Assembly: GCF_003971065.1 (NCBI RefSeq)
Contig: NZ_RYDV01000004.1
Location: 1-64,000 of the forward strand
Length of the DNA stretch: 64,000 bases
Direction of reading: 5' to 3'
Source of the DNA: Candidimonas sp. SYP-B2681
Lineage (GTDB): Bacteria; Pseudomonadota; Gammaproteobacteria; Burkholderiales; Burkholderiaceae_B
Shown here one piece after another: positions 17,124 to 26,900 of the stretch. The notes beneath the pieces are model-generated. The model saw only the letters and a program-made list of their open reading frames with translations, had not been told where the DNA came from and ran no database searches. Position 1 is the stretch's first letter; every line of letters begins with the position of its first letter. The position numbers and the translations under genes are program-made.

Positions 17124-18596
17124 TTACTGCCTTAACCATAGCAGAGGATTCACCGGGGTACCCTGGTGCCGGATCTCGAAGTATAGACCCGAGTCCACCT
17201 GACCGCCGGTCGCCCCTACGGTGGCGATCGTATCGCCAGTATCCACGATATCGCCCACCCGTTTCAATAGGCTTTGGTTGTAGGCATAGACACTAAGGAA
17301 TTTGGCCCCGTGATCGACAATAATAATATTGCCAAAACCGCTAAGCCAGTTGGAATACACCACGCGGCCCGACGCAATCGTCTGGACCTTGGCGCCCTCT
17401 GGCGAGCGCAATACGATTCCGCGCCATAAGCCGCCCTCCGGGCGTTCCGCGCCGAAACGGCCCAGCACCTCGCCACGCACGGGATATGGCGCCCCCTTCT
17501 TTAACCCCGTAAAGCCGCCGGACGGCGCCAACCGCGGCTGTGCAGCGCCAGGAACCGTTCCCTTGATCGATTCTGCCTCGGGAGCAGGCGTGGGCTTGGG
17601 TGCGGGACGAGCTGCCGCCTCTTCGGCGGCGCGGGCCTGGGCACGGGCAGCCTCGACCTGCAGCCTGGCCTTCTCGGCCTCTTGGGCGTCTTGCTGGCGT
17701 TGAGCACGTTGTTGGGCTGCCCGGGCCGCCTGTTCCGCCTTGCGTGCCGCTTCACGTTCGCGTTCCAGCGCGCGGCGGCGTTCGATCGCGGCCAGCCTGG
17801 CTTCTTCGGCTTTGCGGGCGGCCTCGGCCTTGCGTTTTTCTTCGGCCAGGCGTGCTTCCTCGGCCTGCTTGGCAATGGCCGCTTCAAGCCCTGTAACCAA
17901 CGTGCCCAAACGTTTGTCGTTGCGCTCCAGGCGCTCGGCCTGACTGCGCTGCTCGGCTAGCAGCGTTTCGATTCGTTCAAGTACTTTCTGACGTTCGGCT
18001 TTTTGCTCTTGGAGGGACTCTTTCTGTTCGGAAGTCGCTTGCGCGAGGCGGATCAGTTCTTTCTGGCTGGCTTCGGAACGCGCCTGTAGCGCAGCAAGGG
18101 TGTCGATGGCGCGGCGCACCGCCCTTACCGCCTCGGCCTGTGCCTTCGAAATATAACCCAGATAACTTAGTTCACGCCCTATCAGCTGCGGGTCGTCGCC
18201 CGACAGCAGTGCGGTCCAGGGCGACAGGCCGCTGGAATACTGGGCACGCAACTGGTCGCTGAGTTCCCGCTGGCGTTCGGCCAACTGGCTTTTCTGATCG
18301 GCGATCTCGAGGTCGAGCTGTTTTAGCTCGACCTCGACCCTGCGCTGGTGCGCCGACAGATCCGCTAACTGGTGATTGATCGACGAGATGGCCGATTCAG
18401 AGTCTTTAAGGTCGTTGGCCGCGTCGCGGCGCGTGGACTCCTGGCTATCGATTTCCTTCTGCACGGACTGAATGCGTTCGCGAAGCTGCGCTTGCTGCTT
18501 TTTGGCATCAGCCTGCCGTTGTGCAAGCGATGGCTCGGCCGCCCATGCCAAGCCGGTCCATAGGACCAGCACAAGGGAGCCGAGCGCACGCTGCAT
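17124..18596 (-). CDS. envC: Murein hydrolase activator EnvC-like (degenerate M23 domain)
   Basis: Periplasmic coiled-coil protein that activates amidases at the septum. The 490 residues comprise a signal peptide (1 to about 19, ending AWA), a long coiled coil (about 25-340, very rich in A, E, K, Q and R) and a C-terminal LytM/M23 domain (about 375-490). The HxxxD and HxH zinc ligands of active M23 peptidases are not intact (GGLWRGIVLRS and SGLYFEIRHQG), which is the EnvC hallmark. I start at ATG 18596 to get a clean signal peptide; one base separates it from the gpmA stop. Confidence 0.92.
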   Translation of the reverse strand: MQRALGSLVLVLWTGLAWAAEPSLAQRQADAKKQQAQLRERIQSVQKEIDSQESTRRDAANDLKDSESAISSINHQLADLSAHQRRVEVELKQLDLEIADQKSQLAERQRELSDQLRAQYSSGLSPWTALLSGDDPQLIGRELSYLGYISKAQAEAVRAVRRAIDTLAALQARSEASQKELIRLAQATSEQKESLQEQKAERQKVLERIETLLAEQRSQAERLERNDKRLGTLVTGLEAAIAKQAEEARLAEEKRKAEAARKAEEARLAAIERRRALEREREAARKAEQAARAAQQRAQRQQDAQEAEKARLQVEAARAQARAAEEAAARPAPKPTPAPEAESIKGTVPGAAQPRLAPSGGFTGLKKGAPYPVRGEVLGRFGAERPEGGLWRGIVLRSPEGAKVQTIASGRVVYSNWLSGFGNIIIVDHGAKFLSVYAYNQSLLKRVGDIVDTGDTIATVGATGGQVDSGLYFEIRHQGTPVNPLLWLRQ

Positions 18597-18597
18597 A

Positions 18598-19350
18598 CTA
18601 TGCCTTCTGGGCTTTGCCCTGGTTAGCCACCGCGGCCATGGCCGCTTCGATTTGAGCGGGGTCGCCCAGATAGTAATTGCGTATCGGACGCAGGTCTTCG
18701 TCGAGTTCATAGACCAGCGGCTGACCGGTGGGAATATTCAGGTGCACGATGTCGTCATCAGAAATGCCATCAAGATGCTTGATGAGCGCACGCAGGCTAT
18801 TGCCGTGTGCCGAAACTAGAACGCGGCGTCCGGCGCGGATAGCCGGTGCGATCGATTCGTTCCAGAAAGGCAATACACGTTCCACCGTATCGGCCAGGCA
18901 CTCGGTTGCCGGCAGCTTGTCGGCAGCGATTTTTGCGTAGCGGCGATCGAATCGCGGGTGGCGCGCGTCGTCGATTTCGAGCGGGTTCGGTGCAATGGCG
19001 TAGGCGCGGCGCCAGATCAATACTTGTTCCTCGCCGAACTTCTGAGCGGTTTCCGATTTATTCAGACCTTGCAGGGCGCCGTAGTGGCGCTCGTTCAGGC
19101 GCCAGCTAAGCCCGGTTGGGGTGTACATGGCGTCCATGGCGTCGAGCGCGATCCATAAGGTTCGGATGGCGCGCTTTAGCACCGACGAATAGGCCAGATC
19201 AAACTCGAAGCCCTTTTCTTTTAACAGTTCACCAGCAAGCCTTGCCTGCTCGCGCCCGGTATCGGTTAAATCGACATCGGTCCACCCTGTGAAACGATTT
19301 TCAAGGTTCCACTGGCTTTCGCCGTGGCGCATCAAAACAAGTTTATGCAT
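18598..19350 (-). CDS. gpmA: 2,3-bisphosphoglycerate-dependent phosphoglycerate mutase
   Basis: Glycolytic enzyme interconverting 3- and 2-phosphoglycerate. The 250 residues have the phosphohistidine motif [10 protein letters not shown] (H9), [15 protein letters not shown] and the second histidine in [11 protein letters not shown], all diagnostic of the cofactor-dependent family. Length is standard. It leads the minus-strand gpmA-envC-ctpA-moeB unit and is divergent from the rhodanese gene, sharing a 90-base control region. Confidence 0.96.
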   Translation of the reverse strand: MHKLVLMRHGESQWNLENRFTGWTDVDLTDTGREQARLAGELLKEKGFEFDLAYSSVLKRAIRTLWIALDAMDAMYTPTGLSWRLNERHYGALQGLNKSETAQKFGEEQVLIWRRAYAIAPNPLEIDDARHPRFDRRYAKIAADKLPATECLADTVERVLPFWNESIAPAIRAGRRVLVSAHGNSLRALIKHLDGISDDDIVHLNIPTGQPLVYELDEDLRPIRNYYLGDPAQIEAAMAAVANQGKAQKA

Positions 19351-19370
19351 GATAAAAAAACGCCTAAAAG

Positions 19371-19396
19371 TTGAAATTCGCTGTCCATTTTATAAT
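19371..19396 (+). promoter_or_regulatory. Promoter-like region, gpmA/rhodanese divergence
   Basis: A perfect TATAAT at 19391-19396 faces the rhodanese-grxC genes, with TTGAAA at 19371-19376 only 14 bases upstream, too close for a standard promoter. The complementary strand reads TATAAA in the same block and could serve gpmA. I record the element but not a firm promoter. Confidence 0.3.
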
Positions 19397-19440
19397 CGTA
19401 TGATTCTGCTCTTTTTCCAAGGGCATATTCGGGATATATC

Positions 19441-19851
19441 GTGGACTTTTTTCTAGATCAGAACAACCTCATTGTCATATTCGTCGCCATTGCATCGGGC
19501 GTGATGCTTCTATTGCCCACTATACTGAAAGGTGGCGGCAAGACAGTGAGCGTGCAAGAAGCCGTACAACTGGTAAACCAGAAGCAAGGCCTTTTCCTTG
19601 ACGTGCGCAGTCATGAATCCTTCAAGACCGCAAGCATACCTCAGGCGCGCAATGTGCCGGTAGCCGACCTTACGTCCAAACTGGCCAGCCTGCCCAAAAG
19701 CAAGCCTATTATCGTAGTATGCGATAGCGGCCGCGATTCAGCCCGGGTAGCAGGCTCGTTGCGCAAGCAGGGCTACAACGAAGCGGTCAGTCTGGCGGGC
19801 GGCCTTCAGGCCTGGCTCAAAGATGGCATGCCCGTTTCGAAGAAGGCCTGA
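19441..19851 (+). CDS. Membrane-anchored rhodanese-like protein (YibN type)
   Basis: A 136-residue protein with one N-terminal membrane helix (about 9-28) and a cytoplasmic rhodanese domain (about 36-132). The active-site cysteine is C94 in VVCDSGRDSARV. The start codon is GTG with a weak GGGATAT site upstream. The order rhodanese-grxC-secB-gpsA is the same as E. coli yibN-grxC-secB-gpsA, supporting orthology with YibN, which has been linked to membrane protein insertion; its sulphur donor or acceptor is unknown. Confidence 0.9.
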   Translation: MDFFLDQNNLIVIFVAIASGVMLLLPTILKGGGKTVSVQEAVQLVNQKQGLFLDVRSHESFKTASIPQARNVPVADLTSKLASLPKSKPIIVVCDSGRDSARVAGSLRKQGYNEAVSLAGGLQAWLKDGMPVSKKA

Positions 19852-19880
19852 TCAACTAATCTTTTTCACTGAGGAAATCC

Positions 19881-20138
19881 ATGGCAACCGTAACGATGTA
19901 CACCACCGCCGTGTGCCCCTATTGTGTTCGCGCCGAAATGCTGCTTAAGCAGCGCGGCGTGACCGAGATTGAAAAAATCCGCATAGACGTCAACCCCGAG
20001 CAGCGAGATATCATGATGCAGCGTACCGGGCGTCGCACCGTACCGCAGATTTATATTGGCGATACCCACGTGGGGGGCTACGACGACCTGGCAGCCCTCG
20101 ACCGTGCCAATGGCCTGACGCCGCTGCTTAATACCTGA
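19881..20138 (+). CDS. grxC: Glutaredoxin 3
   Basis: Small dithiol glutaredoxin (85 residues) reducing disulphides with glutathione. The active site C12-P-Y-C15, the TVPQIYI cis-proline loop and the GGYDDL glutathione-binding motif are all present. A Shine-Dalgarno GAGGAA precedes ATG 19881. It stands between the rhodanese gene and secB. Confidence 0.96.
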   Translation: MATVTMYTTAVCPYCVRAEMLLKQRGVTEIEKIRIDVNPEQRDIMMQRTGRRTVPQIYIGDTHVGGYDDLAALDRANGLTPLLNT

Positions 20139-20202
20139 TCACAACGATGCCCCGAACCGGGCCTCGCCCCTTAATCGCTTAACCCTACTTTCAGGAACCA
20201 CT

Positions 20203-20715
20203 ATGGCAGATCAGCAACCCACCGCCCAAGATAGTCAGGACCCCAGCTTCAGCCTGCAGCGCACTTACGTTAAAGACTTGTCGCTCGAAATGCCCAATGC
20301 CCCACAGATCTTTCTTGAACAGGAAGGTCCTACGGTAGAAGTCTCGATCAACGTCGGTGGTCAGCGCCTGGCCGAAACGGTGTACGAAGCGACGGTCACC
20401 GCCACGGTCACCACCCGCATTGGCGACAAGGTTCTGTACCTGGTCGAAGCGACTCAGGCTGGCATCTTCGAAGCCGCCAACATTCCCGACGAGCAGCTCG
20501 ATCCGCTTATCGGAATTGTTTGCCCCACCATGCTTTATCCCTACCTGCGCGCCAACGTGGCCGACGCTATTACCCGCACATCGCTGCCTCCGCTGCATCT
20601 AGCCGAAGTCAACTTCCAGGGCCTGTACGAGCAACGCATCGCCCAACTGGCCGAAGAACAACAAGGCAAAGAAGACTCCGGTTTGATCCTGCCTCCTGGC
20701 GTGACACGTCAGTAA
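20203..20715 (+). CDS. secB: Protein-export chaperone SecB
   Basis: Tetrameric cytoplasmic chaperone that delivers unfolded preproteins to SecA. The 170-residue sequence has the conserved N-terminal strand [16 protein letters not shown], the [11 protein letters not shown] segment and the C-terminal [21 protein letters not shown] block. The C-terminal tail ends LPPGVTRQ; the zinc-binding cysteine motif of E. coli SecB is not seen. gpsA starts 12 bases after the stop, so the two are likely co-transcribed. Confidence 0.96.
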   Translation: MADQQPTAQDSQDPSFSLQRTYVKDLSLEMPNAPQIFLEQEGPTVEVSINVGGQRLAETVYEATVTATVTTRIGDKVLYLVEATQAGIFEAANIPDEQLDPLIGIVCPTMLYPYLRANVADAITRTSLPPLHLAEVNFQGLYEQRIAQLAEEQQGKEDSGLILPPGVTRQ

Positions 20716-20726
20716 ACGGTGGCACT

Positions 20727-21782
20727 ATGAGCGCTTCCACCCAGCGTACGCGCGTAGCCGTTCTTGGCGCCGGAAGCTGGGGGACCGCTCTGGCGGCACT
20801 GGCCTGTTCGCAGGCCGATACCCTGCTCTGGGCGCGCGACCCCAAAGTCGCTCACCAGATCGACCAGGAACACCGCAATTCCCGGTATTTGCCCGATATT
20901 CGCTTACCCTCGGCTTTGCGTGCCACCGACAGTTTTCAGCAAGCCATCGATCACGTGTGTGCCGAAGGCGCACAACATAGCTTGATCATCCTGGGCGTAC
21001 CCGTCGCCGGCTTGGCAGACACGTGCACGGCACTGTCCCGCAGCGTGAAACCCGGCTGCAGTTCGCAGATAAGCGTCGTCTGGACGTGCAAGGGTTTCCA
21101 GCATGAAACCGGTCTATTGCCTCATCAGATCGCGCAAGCCGCCTTGGCCGATTGGCCCGGCATAGGGCTAGGCGTGTTGTCAGGGCCTTCCTTTGCCCAC
21201 GAAGTGGCGCAGGGCTTGCCTGTGGCGCTTACCTTGGGCACCACGCAGGCATCGACTGCCGACGCCGTCCTGGCGGCACTTCACGGCACAAACGCACGCA
21301 TCTACACCAGCACCGATGTCATCGGCGTAGAAGTGGGCGGTGCGTTGAAAAACATAATGGCAATTGCCTGCGGCATTTCAGACGGCCTGGGCCTGGGCAC
21401 CAACGCCCGCGCAGCACTGATCACCCGAGGCCTCGCCGAGATGCAGCGCCTGGGACTGGCACTGGGCGGGCGCTCAGAAACCTTTGCCGGTCTCGCGGGC
21501 CTGGGCGACCTGGTGCTAACGTCCACCGGGGCGCTATCGCGCAATCGCCAGGTAGGGCTGGCCATAGGTCAGGGACAGCCACCCGGCCAGATTTTGGCAG
21601 GCGGCATAACGGCCGAAGGCGTGCGCTGCGCGCGCGCCGCCCTGGCTTTGGGCATTCAGCATAACGTCGACCTGCCCATTACCGAAGCGGTTTGTAATGT
21701 ACTGTTTGATGGCCTTGCACCACGAGACGCCGTATCAAGCCTGTTGTCGCGCGAAGCACGGGAAGAAGCCCCCTCTGTGTAG
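20727..21782 (+). CDS. gpsA: Glycerol-3-phosphate dehydrogenase (NAD(P)+)
   Basis: Makes sn-glycerol 3-phosphate from dihydroxyacetone phosphate for phospholipid synthesis. The 351 residues show the Rossmann motif GAGSWGTAL (14-22), [15 protein letters not shown], the catalytic-lysine region [20 protein letters not shown], and [18 protein letters not shown] start at ATG 20727, 12 bases after secB; the longer open frame upstream runs through secB in another frame and is not coding. Confidence 0.95.
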   Translation: MSASTQRTRVAVLGAGSWGTALAALACSQADTLLWARDPKVAHQIDQEHRNSRYLPDIRLPSALRATDSFQQAIDHVCAEGAQHSLIILGVPVAGLADTCTALSRSVKPGCSSQISVVWTCKGFQHETGLLPHQIAQAALADWPGIGLGVLSGPSFAHEVAQGLPVALTLGTTQASTADAVLAALHGTNARIYTSTDVIGVEVGGALKNIMAIACGISDGLGLGTNARAALITRGLAEMQRLGLALGGRSETFAGLAGLGDLVLTSTGALSRNRQVGLAIGQGQPPGQILAGGITAEGVRCARAALALGIQHNVDLPITEAVCNVLFDGLAPRDAVSSLLSREAREEAPSV

Positions 21783-21816
21783 CGCCGACGCCCCCCAATA
21801 CTTACCAAGGATCACC

Positions 21817-22818
21817 ATGATCGGCTTTTCACCGCTACGCCGCAAACTTCATCTGTCCATGCTCGGCCTGGCCGCTGCCGGATCAATGCTAATGGCCGCG
21901 GCGACGCAGGCCGCCGAATGGCCCGACCGCCCAATCCAACTGGTTGTGCCCTTTCCGCCCGGCTCATCGCCCGACACCCTGGCTCGAGCCATTGCCGAGC
22001 CGCTGGCTAAAGAATTGGGCCAAGCGATCGTGGTGGAAAACAAGGCGGGCGCTGGGGGCAATATAGGCACGCGCTACGCCAGCCGTGCCAAGCCAGACGG
22101 CTACACCATGCTGCTTACGATCAACGGGCCGATGGTGACCGCGCCTACCCTGTACAAAAAGACGCTGGGCTACGATCCGCTCAACGACCTTGACCCCATC
22201 AGCCTGGTCGGAACCAGCCCCAATGTACTGGTGGTGCCAGCTGATTCGCCCGCCACCACATTGCAGGAATTTGTTCGCCTTGCCAAAGAAAAGCCGGGCG
22301 CATTGAATTATGGCTCCGTCGGCCCGGGAAGTTCTTCGCACCTGGGCATGGCCATGCTGGAACACCAGGCCGGCATCAAACTGCTGCAGATTCCCTATAC
22401 CGGTTTCCCGCAAATTATTACCTCGATTATTGCCGGCGACATCCAGGCGGGATTCATGGTGCCCGGTGTCGCCATGCCGCAAGTCAACGCCGGCAAGGTG
22501 CGCGCCCTGGCCATTACCAGCCTTGAAAGCAGCGAGATACTGCCCGGCCTGCCTACGGTAGCGTCGCAAGGCTATCCGGGCTTCGAATCGATTTCCTGGG
22601 ACGCGATTTTCGTGCCCGCGGGAACGCCGGCTGATATTGTCGAAAAGATGAACGCGTCTATTACCCGAATTCTTGCATTGCCCGAAATAAAGCAAAAGAT
22701 GGCGGCCCTGTATTTCACGCCCGCCCCGTCATCACCCGCCGAGCTTACCAAGCTGGTCGAGGACGAAAAGCTGCGTTGGGACGAAGTGATCAATCGCCTG
22801 AATTTGTCGCTGGATTGA
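21817..22818 (+). CDS. Bug family tripartite tricarboxylate-type solute receptor
   Basis: Periplasmic substrate-binding protein of the TctC/Bug family, abundant in Bordetella relatives. The 333 residues have a signal peptide (about 1-31, ending TQAA), then WPDRPIQLVVPFPPGSSPDTLARAIA, VVENKAGAGGNIG and AKPDGYTML, the family's substrate-loop motifs. A good AAGGA site precedes ATG 21817. The ligand is unknown. No tctA/tctB transporter genes are nearby. It is convergent with the amidase gene. Confidence 0.9.
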   Translation: MIGFSPLRRKLHLSMLGLAAAGSMLMAAATQAAEWPDRPIQLVVPFPPGSSPDTLARAIAEPLAKELGQAIVVENKAGAGGNIGTRYASRAKPDGYTMLLTINGPMVTAPTLYKKTLGYDPLNDLDPISLVGTSPNVLVVPADSPATTLQEFVRLAKEKPGALNYGSVGPGSSSHLGMAMLEHQAGIKLLQIPYTGFPQIITSIIAGDIQAGFMVPGVAMPQVNAGKVRALAITSLESSEILPGLPTVASQGYPGFESISWDAIFVPAGTPADIVEKMNASITRILALPEIKQKMAALYFTPAPSSPAELTKLVEDEKLRWDEVINRLNLSLD

Positions 22819-22893
22819 ATGACACCCAGCGCGTTGATGTTGCTGATTCGAGGAGCCGAAAAGTTGTCAGGTCCAGCGCCCTTCACTGGACGT

Positions 22894-24228
22894 TCATGCG
22901 CGCCGGTCGATGACCCGATGAATGGATTCTGCCCACGATAACAAACTGGCGTCGGCGCCCGGCCTTGCTACAAGCTGAACGCCAAGCGGTAAGCCATTCT
23001 TCGCGAATGAGGTGGGCAGATGAATACAGGGCCATCCCAATAAGCTCCACACCACATTGAAAATCGACGATCCCGTGCCTTCTATTCCGGTGGGCGCAGG
23101 CCCTGGAGCACTGGGCGTCAGAATGAGGTCAGCGTCATGGAAGAGCTCGGTCCATTTATCGCGAAAGTCGGCCTGAATGCTTTTCATGTCCAGGTATTGG
23201 CGTGGACAGATTCTGCCACCCTGGATTACAGCGTTGACCAGCACAGTACTAAGCTGGTCGCGCTGCACACGCAGCACGGGGGCAAGGCTTTGCGCAAATT
23301 CGTAATGCATGATCACCGAATGCGCTTCGATCATTTGGTGTAGCGCTGCCACAGGCCCTCCGCTTGCCGCAACCTGCGCCCCGGCCTTACGCAAGTCCAT
23401 CGCGGCCACGTCCAAGGAGTTTTCCGCTTCAGTTTCCAGAAGAGTGCCCGACCAGCTTGCAGACAGGTGAGTAATCTTCAAGTCGCGGACGAGGGTCAGA
23501 TCTTTATTATTCTGGGCGGGCACCGCTGCCTTCGCGGCCTGGGCCCCTCCTGCCCAATATTGCGGCAACAGTACCTGACCAACCGTTGCAACGTCGGACA
23601 CCGTACGGCCATACCAGCCTATGGTATCCAGGGAATCACAGGTGAGTTTCAATCCGTCGCGATGCAGGCTGCCAAACGTCGGCTTGAACCCGATAACGCC
23701 GCAAAAGGCCGCCGGCCGAATCATCGATCCTCCGGTCTGTGTGCCCAGAGCCACCGGAACCATGCCGGCCGCGACGGCCGCCGCCGACCCGCTGGAAGAG
23801 CCACCGGGGGTATGGTCAATATTGACGGGATTACGAGTGGCGCCAGGCGATTTGAAGGCAAATTCAGCCGTCACGGTCTTGCCTATCGGTATCGCCCCAG
23901 CTGCCCGCAATAGCCCCACGCTGGCGGCGTCGAATTGCACGGACAAATCGCGGCACGCCAGCGAGCCACTGCGGGTGGGCATGTCTGCAACGTCGATGAC
24001 GTCTTTAACGCCCACTGGAATGCCGGCAAGAGGCCCATTCAGCGTTGTTGGCCCGACAAGCGAGCCAACGTCGCCAGCGTCCATGACAAATGCCCAGGCC
24101 CTTAGAACGCCGTCGTGCTTGCGGATTTGATCCAAGGCGCGCTGGGCGGCCCTTTCGGGTGCGTCGAGCCCCTGCCGTACACGCTGAGCGATCTCTTTGA
24201 CCGACAGCTGCGCCATTTCTAATTCCAT
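22894..24228 (-). CDS. Amidase (amidase-signature family)
   Basis: Amidase-signature hydrolase of 444 residues with the Ser-cisSer-Lys triad K75 (GVKDVID), S144 (GGSSSGSAAA) and S168 (QTGGSMIRPA). The family includes amide, nitrile-derived and aryl-amide hydrolases; the substrate is not predictable here. It is not GatA: no gatB or gatC is adjacent and the specific motifs differ. It lies 34 bases behind a Bug receptor gene on the same strand, so binding protein and amidase may serve the same compound under the divergent LysR regulator. Confidence 0.9.
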   Translation of the reverse strand: MELEMAQLSVKEIAQRVRQGLDAPERAAQRALDQIRKHDGVLRAWAFVMDAGDVGSLVGPTTLNGPLAGIPVGVKDVIDVADMPTRSGSLACRDLSVQFDAASVGLLRAAGAIPIGKTVTAEFAFKSPGATRNPVNIDHTPGGSSSGSAAAVAAGMVPVALGTQTGGSMIRPAAFCGVIGFKPTFGSLHRDGLKLTCDSLDTIGWYGRTVSDVATVGQVLLPQYWAGGAQAAKAAVPAQNNKDLTLVRDLKITHLSASWSGTLLETEAENSLDVAAMDLRKAGAQVAASGGPVAALHQMIEAHSVIMHYEFAQSLAPVLRVQRDQLSTVLVNAVIQGGRICPRQYLDMKSIQADFRDKWTELFHDADLILTPSAPGPAPTGIEGTGSSIFNVVWSLLGWPCIHLPTSFAKNGLPLGVQLVARPGADASLLSWAESIHRVIDRRA

Positions 24229-24262
24229 ATCAACCTTTGTTCCAGCGATGCGTCGCTATCTC

Positions 24263-25264
24263 TTACTGAGCCCGCATGCCTTTTTCTTTAATCAATTTGG
24301 TCCAGCGAGCATTTTCCGACCTTACAAACTGCGTAAAGTCATCAGGAGTGCCGCCACCGACTTCGGCGCCCTGCGCATCAACGATGCGAGCGTACTCGGC
24401 ATCCTGCACGGCGCGATTCACCCCCTCGTTCAGCCGCTGAATGACGGCTGCGGGGACACCTTTCGGTGCAATAACGCCAAACCAGTTCGACGCGTTCATC
24501 GCTGGCAAGCCCAGTTCCGTAAAGGTGGGGACAGCGGGCAAGGCCGACAGCCTTTGTGCCGATGTCACGGCCAAAATCCGTACCCGCGGGTTTGCGCCGG
24601 TGGCGTGCGGAATGAACAAACTGGCAAGATCCATAACGAAATCGACGTTTCCGGCGATCAGGTCATTTACTGCAGGCGCGCCGCCACGGTAGGGAATGTG
24701 GGCGGCTTCAAAACCGGCCGTATTCTTCAACAACTCTGCGACAAGATTCGAGGCTCCACCGGCACCCGTCGATCCGTAGTTCAGGTTGTCCGGGTTTTGC
24801 TTGCCGTGTGCTATCAAGCCAGCAATCGTGGTGTAGGATGATTTTGCCGACACCGCCAATACCAAAGGGCCTTTCTCTAGCAGTGCGATAGGCTGCACGT
24901 CTTTCTGAGGATCGAAGGGCAGTTTTTCGTAAAGCGCCTGATTCGTTGCCAACGGAGCAAAATTGCCCAGGCCTATTGTGTACCCGTCCGGTTTCGCACG
25001 AGCAATCGCTGCCGTGCCAATATTGCCGCTTGCCCCGGGCCGGTTATCGACTACGACCGTTTGCCCAAGATACTCGGAAAGTTTCTGCGCCAGCTGACGC
25101 GATCGCGTATCGGAACTGCCACCCGCCGCATAGGGAACGATAAACGTGATGGCTCCTTGGGGGTAATCAGCCGCATGCACTGCATTCGCGCCCGCGATCA
25201 TTCCCACTGACGCTGACAGTATCAGCGCGCCCTTTACCAGCAACTTTTGCATTGCATTCGACAT
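24263..25264 (-). CDS. Bug family tripartite tricarboxylate-type solute receptor
   Basis: Second TctC/Bug receptor of the locus, also 333 residues. Signal peptide about 1-31 (ending AVHA), then YPQGAITFIVPYAAGGSSDT, VVDNRPGASGNIG and AKPDGYTIG. The start at ATG 25264 has GGGAAGG upstream; the longer frame to 25351 is rejected. It leads a probable two-gene operon with the amidase and is divergent from the LysR gene. The ligand is unknown. The absence of membrane components is normal for orphan Bug proteins. Confidence 0.9.
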   Translation of the reverse strand: MSNAMQKLLVKGALILSASVGMIAGANAVHAADYPQGAITFIVPYAAGGSSDTRSRQLAQKLSEYLGQTVVVDNRPGASGNIGTAAIARAKPDGYTIGLGNFAPLATNQALYEKLPFDPQKDVQPIALLEKGPLVLAVSAKSSYTTIAGLIAHGKQNPDNLNYGSTGAGGASNLVAELLKNTAGFEAAHIPYRGGAPAVNDLIAGNVDFVMDLASLFIPHATGANPRVRILAVTSAQRLSALPAVPTFTELGLPAMNASNWFGVIAPKGVPAAVIQRLNEGVNRAVQDAEYARIVDAQGAEVGGGTPDDFTQFVRSENARWTKLIKEKGMRAQ

Positions 25265-25372
25265 AATGCCTTCCCCGTTGATTTTTTTATGTCGCGACCT
25301 GAAAAAATACCCTGGGGCACGACACTGATTTAGTTTGCAAAGAGTCAGCATGGTAGCCAGTCGATTATTATT

Positions 25373-25393
25373 CGTCCAATTCTAAATAGGACG
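25373..25393. promoter_or_regulatory. Candidate LysR operator
   Basis: CGTCC (25373-25377) and GGACG (25389-25393) form a perfect dyad with an 11-base AT-rich spacer, ending seven bases before the LysR start. The spacing and position fit an autoregulatory LysR site, although the arms are not the common T-N11-A form. Confidence 0.4.
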
Positions 25394-25399
25394 CTCATT

Positions 25400-26380
25400 A
25401 TGTCGGTGTCAAACTTAATGTTCTTGGATGGCAAGCTGCTGTCGGTATTCTGCGTGGTCGCTGAAGAGCTCCATTTCGGTCGCGCTGCCGCACGGTTATT
25501 CATGACTCAGCCACCGCTCAGTCAGCATATCAAACGCCTTGAAGAGCTTATCGGCGCGCCGCTTTTCTTGAGAACGACCCGATCCGTGCGTCTTACCCCT
25601 GCGGGTCAGATACTGTATGACCGTGCTCAACAGATTTCCGGCGATACCGTGTCTATGCTGCGTGCAGTGCGGCAAGCCGCACGCGGCGAAGCCGGATCGT
25701 TGGTGATCGGCCTGACGCCAAGCGCAGCCAGCTCTACCTTGGCCGGCGGGCTCTATCAATTCCGGGTTGAACATCCCGAGATTGATTTGGACCTGCGTGA
25801 GATGACCTCAACCGTTATGGAAAGCGCCTTGCGCTTGCGTACCCTGGATATCGCATTAATGCGGCCTACAGTGATGTCCGCCGATATTCAGACGATCGAA
25901 ATACATAGCGAGCCCATGATGCTCGTGGTCAGAAAAGACCACAAGCTGGCCAATTACCACCGCGTCAAACTGCAAGATATCGTTCTGTACCCGCTAATCG
26001 GTCTGCAACAAGATATCTCGCCTTACTTCAGGGAAATCGTGCAAACCATGTTCGTACGCAGCAAACTCGTTCCGAACATCGTGCAAGAAAGCGTTATCCC
26101 CACGATACTGACGCTGGTCGAAGCCGGCGCAGGCATTGCCATTGTTCCGTCTTCCCTGTCACGCACGCGCGGCGATTCACTGGTTTTCTTACCGATAGCC
26201 GGCCAATCGACTCCGGTGGCGAAACTCGTGGCTGCCGCACTATCGGATTCGGTCACGCCGGCCATCGAGAAACTTATTCTGACCTTGCAACACAGCGCTG
26301 CCCCGAAAGCCGCCAGCCGAGAGTCGCGTCGAACGACCCGGCGTGGCGCAACATCATCACACGCTGCCCGCGTACCCTGA
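25400..26380 (+). CDS. LysR family transcriptional regulator
   Basis: The 326-residue protein has a LysR winged helix-turn-helix (about 10-70; [31 protein letters not shown]) and a substrate-binding domain to about 300. The effector is unknown. It is divergent from the Bug-receptor/amidase pair and very probably controls it, perhaps through the dyad at 25373-25393. The C-terminal tail is arginine/serine-rich. Its last 24 bases overlap the convergent trmL gene. Confidence 0.92.
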   Translation: MSVSNLMFLDGKLLSVFCVVAEELHFGRAAARLFMTQPPLSQHIKRLEELIGAPLFLRTTRSVRLTPAGQILYDRAQQISGDTVSMLRAVRQAARGEAGSLVIGLTPSAASSTLAGGLYQFRVEHPEIDLDLREMTSTVMESALRLRTLDIALMRPTVMSADIQTIEIHSEPMMLVVRKDHKLANYHRVKLQDIVLYPLIGLQQDISPYFREIVQTMFVRSKLVPNIVQESVIPTILTLVEAGAGIAIVPSSLSRTRGDSLVFLPIAGQSTPVAKLVAAALSDSVTPAIEKLILTLQHSAAPKAASRESRRTTRRGATSSHAARVP

Positions 26381-26827
26381 CTGCCGCCACGCTTCGTACA
26401 CCGTGACGGCCACGGCGTTAGACAGGTTCAGGCTACGCTGGTCGGGCAACATGGGCAGGCGCAGGCGTTGATCCGGCGGAAAAAACGCCATTTGTTCCGC
26501 TGTCAGGCCAGCGGTCTCGCGGCCAAACACGAAGACATCGCCGGGCGCAAAAGGCGTCAAGCCAATCAGCTGTGTGCCTTTGGTCGTCAAGGCGAAGCGG
26601 CGCGCGGGATCACCGCCTATCTTTTCGAACGCGAGAGCCAGGCTGTCGTGCACCTGCATATTGGCCCATTCGTGGTAATCCAGGCCGGCGCGCTTCAGTC
26701 TTTTGTCATCCAATTCGAAGCCCAGCGGGCGTACCAGGTGCAGTCCGGCGCCCGTATTGGCGGCCAGGCGAATGACGTTTCCCGTATTGGGCGGTATTTC
26801 GGGCGACACTAAAACGATGTGAAACAT
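26357..26827 (-). CDS. trmL: tRNA (cytidine/uridine-2'-O)-methyltransferase TrmL
   Basis: SPOUT-fold enzyme that 2'-O-methylates wobble position 34 of leucine tRNAs. The 156 residues carry [27 protein letters not shown] at the N-terminus, FGRETAGLT in the middle and [17 protein letters not shown] at the C-terminus, the knot motifs of the single-domain TrmL group. The start ATG 26827 is followed by the canonical [14 protein letters not shown]. Confidence 0.95.
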   Translation of the reverse strand: MFHIVLVSPEIPPNTGNVIRLAANTGAGLHLVRPLGFELDDKRLKRAGLDYHEWANMQVHDSLALAFEKIGGDPARRFALTTKGTQLIGLTPFAPGDVFVFGRETAGLTAEQMAFFPPDQRLRLPMLPDQRSLNLSNAVAVTVYEAWRQSGYAGSV

Positions 26828-26900
26828 GGATGTATTCCGTTAGAACGATAGGTCGCTAAAAGCAGCAAGCCCATGAAGGCACAGCGGCTTTCCAGACGCG

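Noticed and set aside
22871-22891. GTCCAG/CTGGAC hairpin between the Bug receptor and the amidase as a bidirectional terminator
   Set aside because: The stem is only six base pairs and neither side has a T-run; it is too weak to annotate.
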